Source: Deferribacteraceae bacterium (lineage in GTDB: Bacteria; Chrysiogenota; Deferribacteres; Deferribacterales; JAISNW01). Taken from it: 27,166 nt of DNA. The stretch spans positions 1-27,166 of the forward strand of contig JAITJJ010000198.1 in assembly GCA_031278965.1 (NCBI GenBank). The letters run 5' to 3'. Both the position numbers and the translations under genes were made by a program. The notes below the pieces were generated by a model. It was not told where the DNA came from and did no database searches. It saw only the letters and a program-made list of their open reading frames with translations. Shown piece after piece: positions 15,556-22,238 of the stretch; the stretch's first letter is position 1; each line of letters starts with the position of its first letter.

Positions 15556-16131
15556 TTAAGCCAAACAGCCTTTTGTAGAAGGGAGGGCATCGGAAGTTAT
15601 TTTTACAGCCTCCCTTAAAGAGCGCGCCGCGGACTTGAATACTGCCTCAGCTATATGGTGGTTATTCTTTCCGTAACGCAGGTTGATATGGAGAGTTATT
15701 TTTGCGTTTGCGGCAAAGGCGCGAAAAAACTCCTCCACAAGCTCCATATCAAAGCCAGCGGAACCCGGGGGAAAAGCGACGTTAAAAACCAAGGCTGCCC
15801 GCCCGCTGATGTCTACGGCAGATTCCGCCAAAGTTTCATCCATGGGGAGGAGGGTTTGAGCATAGCGGGAGATGCCGACCTTATCCCCCAAAGCCGAATA
15901 AAACGCCTCACCGAAGGCGATCCCAGCGTCTTCCACCGTGTGGTGCCCGTCCACATTTATATCCCCTTTTGCCTTGAGGGAGAGCCCAAAACCCCCATGA
16001 AAAGCAAAAAGTTCCAACATATGGTCAAAAAAGCCGATACCGGTGTCTATCGCAATATCTCCGCCGTCAATATTAAGAGAGAGCTCTATGGATGTTTCCT
16101 TAGTTTTACGGACAATTTTAGCTGAACGCAC
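15556..16131 (-). CDS. hisB: imidazoleglycerol-phosphate dehydratase
   Basis: Manganese enzyme that dehydrates imidazole-glycerol phosphate to imidazole-acetol phosphate, step six or seven of histidine synthesis. The 191 aa correspond to the monofunctional enzyme without the phosphatase domain found in E. coli. Metal ligands are in FFDHMLELFAFH (about 35-45), DGHHTVEDAGIAFGEA (HHTVED at 63-68) and NNHHIAEAVFKSAARSLREA near the end. The start is GTG at 16131 with GGAGG six bases upstream. It is the first gene of the leftward his/cin/arg operon, under the promoter at 16151-16179. Confidence 0.96.
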   Translation of the reverse strand: MRSAKIVRKTKETSIELSLNIDGGDIAIDTGIGFFDHMLELFAFHGGFGLSLKAKGDINVDGHHTVEDAGIAFGEAFYSALGDKVGISRYAQTLLPMDETLAESAVDISGRAALVFNVAFPPGSAGFDMELVEEFFRAFAANAKITLHINLRYGKNNHHIAEAVFKSAARSLREAVKITSDALPSTKGCLA

Positions 16132-16150
16132 TCGCCACCTCCGATGTTAA

Positions 16151-16179
16151 GTTATATAATAATAAGGGGAATCTTACAA
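16151..16179 (-). promoter_or_regulatory. predicted promoter for hisB operon
   Basis: On the minus strand, TTGTAA (16179-16174) and TATAAC (16156-16151), 17-base spacer, 20 bases before the GTG start. Confidence 0.6.
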
Positions 16180-16468
16180 GCCTTACAGAGTTAAAAGAAC
16201 TTACTTTTCCCGAAAAAAAAGGATAAGGAGCATAAAATTTCTGGCTTCTCTTTTTTATATTTTAGGAAGGCACTGAATAAAAGGCGAATTCCAGGGGAGT
16301 TGCGGCATTTACACAAAATTATAAACAGAGTCTTCAGCAGTGCGGCCATTCCTTAGGACAGCGGCAATCAACCTGTTCTTTTTCATCAGCACCCCATCCT
16401 AAATATAGATATGTTTATGCCGGTATAGTTATGACTAAATGTAACCCCTTTCTAAATATATTTTCCTA
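16180..16468. other. gap between hisB and creD promoters
   Basis: No gene of convincing size. The string ATTTACACAAAATTATAAACAG (in two parts, from about 16308) looks like the terminal inverted repeat of an IS256-type element, but the matching end and a transposase are missing. A 25-codon leftward frame starting MKKNRLIAAVLRNG overlaps it and is not credible as a gene on its own. Confidence 0.35.
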
Positions 16469-16497
16469 TTGTTAATTTTTCCCCTCTGTGTTATTCT
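16469..16497 (+). promoter_or_regulatory. predicted promoter for creD remnant
   Basis: TTGTTA (16469-16474) and TATTCT (16492-16497), 17-base spacer, 27 bases before the ATG at 16525. Confidence 0.55.
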
Positions 16498-16524
16498 TAA
16501 TCGATTAATATTTGGTGGGTTTTC

Positions 16525-17122
16525 ATGAGACTTGCAATTAAACCGGCGTTTATAATTCTTCTTCTCCTCCTTTTAATCATCCCTTTCCTATTTATCGATT
16601 CTCTGGTAAATGAACAACGCTGGTTGCTAAACGATGCTACTTCGGAGATATCGAATAGTTTCGGCGGTTCGCAGAACATTTTGTCGCCGGTGATACTGCT
16701 CACCTATGAAGCGGTTAAAAAACGGGAAGGGCAGCCGGAAACCCGCTATGGATACATAATACCGGAAAAAGTAGCAGCGGCTGGAAATATTGACACAGAT
16801 ATTAAAAAGCGCTCTATTTACAAAGTTCCTGTTTACAGCGGCACTTTTATATTTGCGGCAGAGTTTATCATTCCGGAACCTCTTAAAGAGTTTACAGTTG
16901 TGGATACCAAATATTTAATCACCAAAGAGGCCCTCTTGGGTTTTGCCGTTTCTGACATAAAAGGGGTGAAAACTTTCCCTGCTTTCAGAATTAACGACGG
17001 GGATATTATCCGTGGGATGTACCCCGGAGATCGTGATCTCACCCGTTGAGGTTAAAGGCGTTTTCGCCAGCAGAGTGGAAAGAGATAAAGCGGAAGCCGA
17101 TAAGGCAGGGTTTGTTCGGTGT
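16525..17122 (+). pseudogene. creD: CreD-like inner-membrane protein, truncated and frameshifted
   Basis: The first 174 codons (16525-17049) encode a CreD-type start: one transmembrane helix (AFIILLLLLLIIPFLFIDSL, residues 8-27), then the periplasmic pattern SFGGSQNILSPVILLTYEAV and later LGFAVSDIKGVKTFPAF. CreD proteins normally have about 430-450 residues with several C-terminal helices. Here the frame stops at TGA 17047. The next frame continues sensibly as PEIVISPVEVKGVFASRVER until about 17122, where a hairpin and then transposase sequence begin. So a frameshift plus a rearrangement have removed the C-terminal half. The promoter and start codon are intact, so a 174-aa fragment may still be made. 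CreD family membership rests on motif memory, not on a search. Confidence 0.65.
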
Positions 17123-17163
17123 TATATTTTAAAAGAAAAGCTTCTCTTTTCTTTTAAAATATA
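17123..17163. repeat. perfect 18-bp inverted repeat at the creD/transposase junction
   Basis: The left arm TATATTTTAAAAGAAAAG (17123-17140) and its exact complement (17146-17163) are separated by the 5-base loop CTTCT. The right arm runs into TAG, which closes the creD-side frame at 17162-17164. It sits exactly where creD-like sequence ends and transposase-like sequence begins. Confidence 0.9.
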
Positions 17164-17164
17164 G

Positions 17165-17626
17165 TTTGTTTATAATGACTTAACGGATAACGGCAGCGAG
17201 TTCATAGGTTCTTGGAATGCCAAAAAGGATAGCGCATTTACCGAAAAAGTTGAAAGCTATTCAATGATACACAAGACAATTCCGCCTAAAGCCCACACTT
17301 GGCAAGCGGATGCGGAGACCTCTCATAACCTGATAGAAGACGGGTTCTATACGATAGAAGCCTTTAACAGCACACATTATCTGCAACAAAAGATGGTTGT
17401 CTACCTGCTATGGTTCAACTTCCTAAGAAAAAACAGCTATAAAGAGAACCAAACCCCGCTGCAAATAGGGATTGCTAAAGTTCCGGAGCTAAATAACAAA
17501 ATCTCCAATTTTAAGTCGGTGATTCTCGATTACTGGGACTATGATAAACTTAATATAAAAGATCGCCATGTTGGGGGACGTCCCTTTATTTTTGGAACAG
17601 AGATCTCAGTATTATCAAAAAGATAG
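17165..17626 (+). pseudogene. C-terminal fragment of a DDE integrase-type transposase
   Basis: An open frame with no start of its own gives 153 residues. It begins FVYNDLTDNGSEFIGSW, where TDNGSEF carries the second catalytic Asp of rve-type integrase cores. About 40 residues on, TWQADAETSHNLIED carries the position expected for the catalytic Glu. YLLWFNFLRKNSYKENQTP is the typical late segment of these IS481/IS3-like enzymes. The N-terminal helix-turn-helix and first Asp are missing. The first in-frame ATG is at 17264, past the catalytic Asp, so no active enzyme can be made. The stop is at 17624-17626, 59 bases before the flagellin promoter. Confidence 0.72.
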
Positions 17627-17684
17627 GCATTTAATCCGATCAACTCTAATTAGTACAACAAAATGGACAATCTTATTTTTTTTC
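17627..17684. other. possible right end of the insertion-sequence remnant
   Basis: Sequence up to about 17669 reads inward, on the minus strand, as TGTCCATTTTGTTGTACTAA. This begins with TG, as many IS481-like terminal repeats do. No partner end is left in the window. If right, the element stopped only 16 bases before the flagellin -35 box. Confidence 0.3.
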
Positions 17685-17712
17685 TAAAGTTTTCCTAAAT
17701 TTCTGCCGAAAA
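17685..17712 (+). promoter_or_regulatory. sigma-28 (FliA)-type flagellin promoter
   Basis: TAAAGTTT (17685-17692) and GCCGAAAA (17705-17712) with a 12-base spacer. The FliA consensus is TAAAGTTT-N11-GCCGATAA, so the match is close with one extra spacer base. It lies 54 bases before the flagellin ATG. Confidence 0.7.
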
Positions 17713-17766
17713 GAACATAGCACAAGGATGTGCAGCGCCTCTATTGAAAAAATCAAGGAGGATAAT

Positions 17767-20202
17767 ATGGCGTTAACAGTTTATCAGAATCTATACGCGC
17801 TGACAAGTCAGCGGTATCTGGCAACAAACCAGACAGCATTGGGCAAATCCATTGAACGCCTATCTTCTGGTCTCAGAATTAACCATGCGGCTGATGACGC
17901 ATCGGGATTAGCAATTTCCGAAAAGATGAGAGGGCAGATTTCCGGCATGAAAAGGGCGAAAATGAACGCCCAAGACGGTATCTCCTATCTTCAGACTGCG
18001 GAAGGAGCTATGGAACAAACCTCCAACATCCTCCAAAGGATGCGGGAACTGGCAGTCCAGGCGGCAAACGGCATATACACCACTAACGACCGTTTGGAGC
18101 TTCAAAAAGAGATCGATCAGCTTAAAGCTGAAATTGATCGGATCTCCACCTCCACAGAGTTTAATACCAGAAAACTTATCAACGGAGACGGAACGGCCCT
18201 ATGGTCAAGTGATTCGCAGTATATCTCAGCTATAGTGCGTTCTCCGGTGACGGAAGGGAACTATGAGATCGCCATGTCGGTGCGTCCTGGCAGAAACGAG
18301 ATCTACAAAACCCACATCTTCACCTTGCAGGAGGGGAGGATTGCGGCGGAGATCACAAGCACAGCAAACGACACAAATGTAGGGAGCGTCTCTAACCCTA
18401 TATCCCTATCCCCCACGAGCGGCAGCCCGTTGGAGTTTACGATCGGAACCAACTCCACGACAAGCGCTACAGCAGCAACTTCCAGTATCCTTTCCGAATT
18501 CAAGCAGAAGGATTCCGCTTGGACGGCAACCCTGCCTGCATCGGCTTCCGGTTATTCTGCCGTGGGCACAACCAGAAGCGGCTATTTTGAAATTGAATTC
18601 CTGGAAGACATAACCTCTGCCGCAACAGGGGTAACCGGTGCAGATTTCCGCGTTCGCTTTTATGATGCGAAGACCGGGGAAGTCGGGGCATGGCAGACCG
18701 TTCTCAATAATCCTGCCGGCAACACTGATAACATATCATTTGTATATTCCGATCCGTCTTTAGGTATCACGGCAATCAGCGCTGCATATACCATCACCAT
18801 AGGCAGCGGGATTATTCATCAGGGAGATAAACTCCTTACGGCGGTTTCCGCAGGAGTGCCAGTATCTACAAGTGCTAGCGTCACTTTGGCAAAAATAGGC
18901 GGCGGCACCATTCAAATAAGCCAGAACGGAGCGGGACCTACCCTTGTATACACTGCCACATCTTCCCTTACAAAGGCGGATAACGGCGATACTATCCTTG
19001 ATCTGAACGCGGTGACTGTCCATATAGCGGAGATGGATGATAAGACCGGCAATATCAACTTCGGGAATATCACTCTAAACTTTAAGGAACAGCCTGATAC
19101 AAGAACTTCGGTAGTCACTGGTTATCCTCCGCTTGGGCAGCTCGGCACCACCGATGTAGGCGCGTTCCAAGTTGCCGTAGTCGGGGGAGGAGAAGCCGCA
19201 ACCACCACCACAAGGTTAAGGGATATAACCCAATTTGTGGATGCGGACGGCAACAACGTTTTTGAAAACAAACAGGAGCTCATCATCTACGGGAATGGGC
19301 AACAGGCAGTTGTTCATATTGAGGGCAACGACACCATCGCCACTCTTGTGGAAAAGCTGAACAAGGCTATCGTTGAAGACCTTGATATGGGAAGCGAAGA
19401 CGCTCAGGTAAACGCTAATCTGGTCCGTTATATCACGGTTCCCGATCCCACTGGCTGGGGCACCATTAAAGGCACCATGCTCATTCAAACCGCTCTCACC
19501 GGCGAACAGAGCAGCCTCTCCTTCATAGGGGATCAAACCTTGATAAACGCCCTAGGTATCGCCACCGTTCAGAGCTACGAGAATAACGAAACCACCGTTA
19601 CCATACGGGATGCCCACACAGGAAACCTTGTCGGCACTGAAGTCACCGGAGATGACAGGATATACACCCTCATAAACGGCATTGACCTTGTGCTTGATTC
19701 CAGAGCAGGGGTATTGTCTTCATGGAACTCTGCCACAAACTCCATCTCTTTCGCAAGCGATCCCGCCCTTGCAAACCAACGTTTTCACCTCCACCTTGTG
19801 GACAACAGAACTTCGCTCCAGATAGGGGCAAACAAGGGGCAGCACCTCAATGTCTCCATACCGCAGCTTGACCTTGTGGGGCTTGGGCTTGAAAACGTTA
19901 CCCTTGTATCGCAGGAACGCGCTCAGCAAGCCATAGGAAAGATTGACCGGGCTCTTACCATGGTTGTATCCGCAAGGGCAACGGTAGGGGCGCAGGTCTC
20001 CCGCTTGGAGCATACGATTGAAAACCTTGCCACCGCAACAGAATACCTTGTGGCGAGCGAAAGCCGCATAAGAGACCTGGATGTGGCGGAAGAGAGCACA
20101 ACCTATGCAAAGAACCAGATACTGGTTCAATCGGGTATAGCAATGCTGGCGCAGGCAAACCAACTGCCTCAGATGGCGCTTACCCTGATTAGCGGCGGCT
20201 AA
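17767..20202 (+). CDS. fliC: flagellin, long form with hypervariable centre
   Basis: Filament subunit, exported by the flagellar type III apparatus. The ATG at 17767 has AAGGAGG five bases upstream and gives 811 aa. An in-frame upstream ATG at 17728 is rejected because the ribosome binding site lies inside that extension. N-terminal D0/D1 is canonical: QTALGKSIERLSSGLRINHA, DDASGLAISEKMRGQI and MRELAVQAANG. The C-terminal coiled region is also canonical: AIGKIDRALTMVVSARATVG, ESRIRDLDVAEESTTYAK and a final QMALTLISGG. The roughly 560 residues between are beta-rich and Thr/Ser/Gly-rich. A flagellin hook-IN-like segment (RLRDITQFVDADGNN to LVEKLNKAI) lies near 485-540. Typical flagellins have 280-500 aa, so this filament should have large outer domains. 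Confidence 0.97.
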   Translation: MALTVYQNLYALTSQRYLATNQTALGKSIERLSSGLRINHAADDASGLAISEKMRGQISGMKRAKMNAQDGISYLQTAEGAMEQTSNILQRMRELAVQAANGIYTTNDRLELQKEIDQLKAEIDRISTSTEFNTRKLINGDGTALWSSDSQYISAIVRSPVTEGNYEIAMSVRPGRNEIYKTHIFTLQEGRIAAEITSTANDTNVGSVSNPISLSPTSGSPLEFTIGTNSTTSATAATSSILSEFKQKDSAWTATLPASASGYSAVGTTRSGYFEIEFLEDITSAATGVTGADFRVRFYDAKTGEVGAWQTVLNNPAGNTDNISFVYSDPSLGITAISAAYTITIGSGIIHQGDKLLTAVSAGVPVSTSASVTLAKIGGGTIQISQNGAGPTLVYTATSSLTKADNGDTILDLNAVTVHIAEMDDKTGNINFGNITLNFKEQPDTRTSVVTGYPPLGQLGTTDVGAFQVAVVGGGEAATTTTRLRDITQFVDADGNNVFENKQELIIYGNGQQAVVHIEGNDTIATLVEKLNKAIVEDLDMGSEDAQVNANLVRYITVPDPTGWGTIKGTMLIQTALTGEQSSLSFIGDQTLINALGIATVQSYENNETTVTIRDAHTGNLVGTEVTGDDRIYTLINGIDLVLDSRAGVLSSWNSATNSISFASDPALANQRFHLHLVDNRTSLQIGANKGQHLNVSIPQLDLVGLGLENVTLVSQERAQQAIGKIDRALTMVVSARATVGAQVSRLEHTIENLATATEYLVASESRIRDLDVAEESTTYAKNQILVQSGIAMLAQANQLPQMALTLISGG

Positions 20203-20239
20203 TGATGTTTATTAAACTCATTAACTATGGAGGATTACT

Positions 20240-20407
20240 ATGTCTGCATTAAATATTAAAACAGAACAGGCGGCAAAGTCCCAGATGACAAAGCTCTATG
20301 AGATGATCCGCGAGATTCTGGACTCCGGTTTTTATGGCTCGCTTGAAGTGAAGTTTGAAGCGGGGAGAGTCACCATAATCCGCAAAACAGAATCTATAAA
20401 ACTATAA
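20240..20407 (+). CDS. 55-aa DUF2292/YezD-like protein
   Basis: A short gene 37 bases after flagellin, with GGAGG 5 bases before its ATG. The protein opens MSALNIKTEQAAKSQMTKLY, then reads YGSLEVKFEAGRVTIIRKTE and ends SIKL. The helix followed by YGS-(beta)-xGxV-x-I-x-(K/R)TE-x-I-(K/R)L matches the small DUF2292 (YezD) family, whose function is unknown. There is no signal peptide or membrane segment. It shares the sigma-28-type transcript with flagellin and is closed by the terminator at 20415. A role with flagellin expression or assembly is inference from position only. Confidence 0.8.
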   Translation: MSALNIKTEQAAKSQMTKLYEMIREILDSGFYGSLEVKFEAGRVTIIRKTESIKL

Positions 20408-20414
20408 AATTCAC

Positions 20415-20463
20415 AGGAGGTTAGGAGGTTGGGAACATTTCCAGATCTCCTAACCTCCTTTTT
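20415..20463 (+). terminator. strong intrinsic terminator of the flagellin transcript
   Basis: AGGAGGTTAGGAG (20415-20427) pairs perfectly over 13 bp with CTCCTAACCTCCT (20447-20459), followed by a T-run (20459-20463). It begins 8 bases after the stop of the small DUF2292-like gene. Confidence 0.92.
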
Positions 20464-20538
20464 CCCACCCCTCCTTCATTTTACAAACGATTATCGCAAA
20501 TTCAGCCATATCTTAAAAAACATGAACACTCTTATTGC

Positions 20539-20578
20539 CTATTATTTAAATATACTTAAAGAAAATCTTTAATAATAG
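20539..20578. repeat. AT-rich nested inverted repeats upstream of secreted protein
   Basis: CTATTATT (20539-20546) pairs with AATAATAG (20571-20578). Inside it, TTAAAGA (20556-20562) pairs with TCTTTAA (20566-20572). The two helices share two bases, so they are partly exclusive. They lie about 40 bases before the promoter at 20619. Confidence 0.45.
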
Positions 20579-20618
20579 CAGATAAAAAGAAACTTCTAAT
20601 ATATTTGACGGAAAAAAT

Positions 20619-20647
20619 TTGACATTTAATGATCAAAGCAATATATA
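20619..20647 (+). promoter_or_regulatory. strong predicted promoter for secreted protein
   Basis: A perfect TTGACA (20619-20624) and TATATA (20642-20647; continuing as TATACT) with a 17-base spacer. This is the closest sigma-70 consensus in the window. Confidence 0.75.
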
Positions 20648-20685
20648 CTTAACATCTATAACTTGTTTAACATTTTAGGAGCTTT

Positions 20686-21255
20686 ATGAGGAAACGCTTT
20701 TTTTTGGTTATTTTGCTGTTCTTTTCACAGTCCGTTATGGCGGATATTGCGGAGTTCAGCTATCTGAGCTCAAATGTGCCGCACTTTTCCTATCTGAACG
20801 AGGGGGAAAGCGAAAATTCCGGTGTCGCTATTCCAAAAGAAGTTATATCGCATAATATTCCCGGCGGAAAAGACGGGGGGATGCAAACCGTATTTAATAT
20901 AGCCGAAGAGCTATCCCCCGCCGTTGAACGCTATGCCTTTGATGATAATGTCACCCGAACCCAACTGTATTTCGGACTCTCATCCGCCCTTTTGTCCTAT
21001 GCTACGCGGAGGATTACGGGAGATCAGCTTGATCTGCGTTTATATGAGGAAGTAGGAGAAGACAATAAGAGCTCCTATTCGCTTGAGCTAGGCTTTCGTC
21101 CAATTTCTTTGATAGGCTTTAATTTTCTTGTCCCCAACGGAGCTTATATGTTCGGGCTCTCCGTATATCCGGCTAAAGGTACCGCCCTGTCTTTCACTAT
21201 AAACGATAACAATACCGCCACTGTAACTGGGTTTAATATAAATACGGTGTTTTAG
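20686..21255 (+). CDS. secreted or periplasmic protein of unknown function
   Basis: A 189-aa protein that I do not recognise. Residues 1-19 form a classical signal peptide (basic MRKR, hydrophobic FFLVILLFFSQSV, cleavage after VMA). The mature part is acidic and rich in Ser, Asn, Tyr and Phe. It has alternating hydrophobic stretches near the end (SYSLELGFRPISLIGFNFLV, YMFGLSVYP, ALSFTINDNNTATVTGFNI), which suggests beta strands. The protein ends in Phe (NTVF), as many outer-membrane beta proteins do, but it is small for a complete barrel and this is only a hint. TAGGAG precedes the ATG. A near-consensus promoter drives it alone. It converges with hldD with a 10-base gap. Confidence 0.75.
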   Translation: MRKRFFLVILLFFSQSVMADIAEFSYLSSNVPHFSYLNEGESENSGVAIPKEVISHNIPGGKDGGMQTVFNIAEELSPAVERYAFDDNVTRTQLYFGLSSALLSYATRRITGDQLDLRLYEEVGEDNKSSYSLELGFRPISLIGFNFLVPNGAYMFGLSVYPAKGTALSFTINDNNTATVTGFNINTVF

Positions 21256-21265
21256 CTTATATAAG

Positions 21266-22228
21266 TCAAATCCCCTGAGCATATTCCAAAGCGTCCAGAA
21301 CCTTTATATACTCACTTACCCCTTCTTTTACACTTTTAAAATAATCGCTATACCCCGCAGTTTCCCGCAGCTTTTTAAGATCCGCTTGGGTGAACTTCTG
21401 ATACTTCCCCTTTAACTCTTCAGGGAACGGGATATACTCTATCCCCGTCTGCGGATAACCCGCCCGCACCGCTTCGGCAACATCCGTAAAACTCTCCGCT
21501 TTGCCGGTTCCGCAGTTATAGATACCGGACGGAACCTTGTTCTGCCACATATGGATGATCACCGACACCACATCATCGACATATATAAAATCCCTTAAGA
21601 AGGAATCGCTTCCTTCAAAGAGTTTCAGAGTTTCTCCCCTTTTCATCTGCTTATAGAGGTGATAGGCAACGGATGCCATCTTTCCTTTGTGAGCCTCGCC
21701 GGGACCGTATACGTTAAAATAGCGCAAGCCGATTATCTTTTCTGTATTGTTGCCGTTACTTAACACCCATTGAACAAAGCGATCAAATTGGAATTTGGAA
21801 AAGGCATATGGATTTAGGGGGGATTCGCACTCCCTCTTTTCCGCAAAGCCGGTAGTCCCGTTTCCGTAAACTGCCGCGCTGGATGCGTAAATAAACGGGA
21901 TGTCCCCTCTGTTGGCACGCAAGAGAAGGTCTTTGGAGTATTCATAGTTTATTTCCATCATATACCTGCCGTTCATGACGGTGGTATCAGAGCACGCCCC
22001 TTGATGAAAGATCACTTTGACATAGTTTTTAAGCTTTTTCCATTGTCCAAAAAGCTCCCGATAATCCAGATAATCCTTAAAATCAAGCTTTGCAAGATTT
22101 TTGCACTTTGCCCCGTCCGTCAGATCATCCGTAATCAGTATACCATTACAGCCGAGATCATTCAACTTCTTTACCAGATTAAATCCGATAAAGCCAGCCC
22201 CCCCAGTTACCAGAATAATCTGTTCCAT
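21266..22228 (-). CDS. hldD: ADP-L-glycero-D-manno-heptose 6-epimerase
   Basis: Last step of ADP-heptose synthesis for the lipopolysaccharide inner core. It is an extended short-chain dehydrogenase with the NADP site VTGGAGFIGFNLVKKL (residues 6-21). The catalytic set is YASSAAVYG and Tyr/Lys in YAFSKFQFD. The family-specific GLRYFNVYGPGEAHKGKMAS and FLRDFIYVDDV are present. The 320-aa length is normal. The ATG at 22228 has GGGGAGG just upstream and lies 10 bases after the hldE stop. It completes the pathway begun by HldE. It is the last gene of the leftward operon from rpiB. Confidence 0.95.
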   Translation of the reverse strand: MEQIILVTGGAGFIGFNLVKKLNDLGCNGILITDDLTDGAKCKNLAKLDFKDYLDYRELFGQWKKLKNYVKVIFHQGACSDTTVMNGRYMMEINYEYSKDLLLRANRGDIPFIYASSAAVYGNGTTGFAEKRECESPLNPYAFSKFQFDRFVQWVLSNGNNTEKIIGLRYFNVYGPGEAHKGKMASVAYHLYKQMKRGETLKLFEGSDSFLRDFIYVDDVVSVIIHMWQNKVPSGIYNCGTGKAESFTDVAEAVRAGYPQTGIEYIPFPEELKGKYQKFTQADLKKLRETAGYSDYFKSVKEGVSEYIKVLDALEYAQGI

Positions 22229-22238
22229 AAAACCTCCC

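Noticed and set aside
15192..15618. Two 128-129-codon plus-strand frames across hisA
   Set aside because: Both are antisense to clear HisA sequence and have no ribosome binding site.
16344..16420. 25-codon leftward ORF MKKNRLIAAVLRNG...
   Set aside because: Too short, no family resemblance, and it overlaps the possible IS end; the start context alone is not enough.
17728..17766. Upstream flagellin start giving 13 extra residues
   Set aside because: The AAGGAGG ribosome binding site at 17755 lies within that extension, and family N-termini begin at the ATG 17767.
19720..20163. 147-codon open frame antisense to the flagellin C-terminus
   Set aside because: It lies wholly over a conserved flagellin segment and encodes no recognisable protein; it is a byproduct of flagellin codon use.
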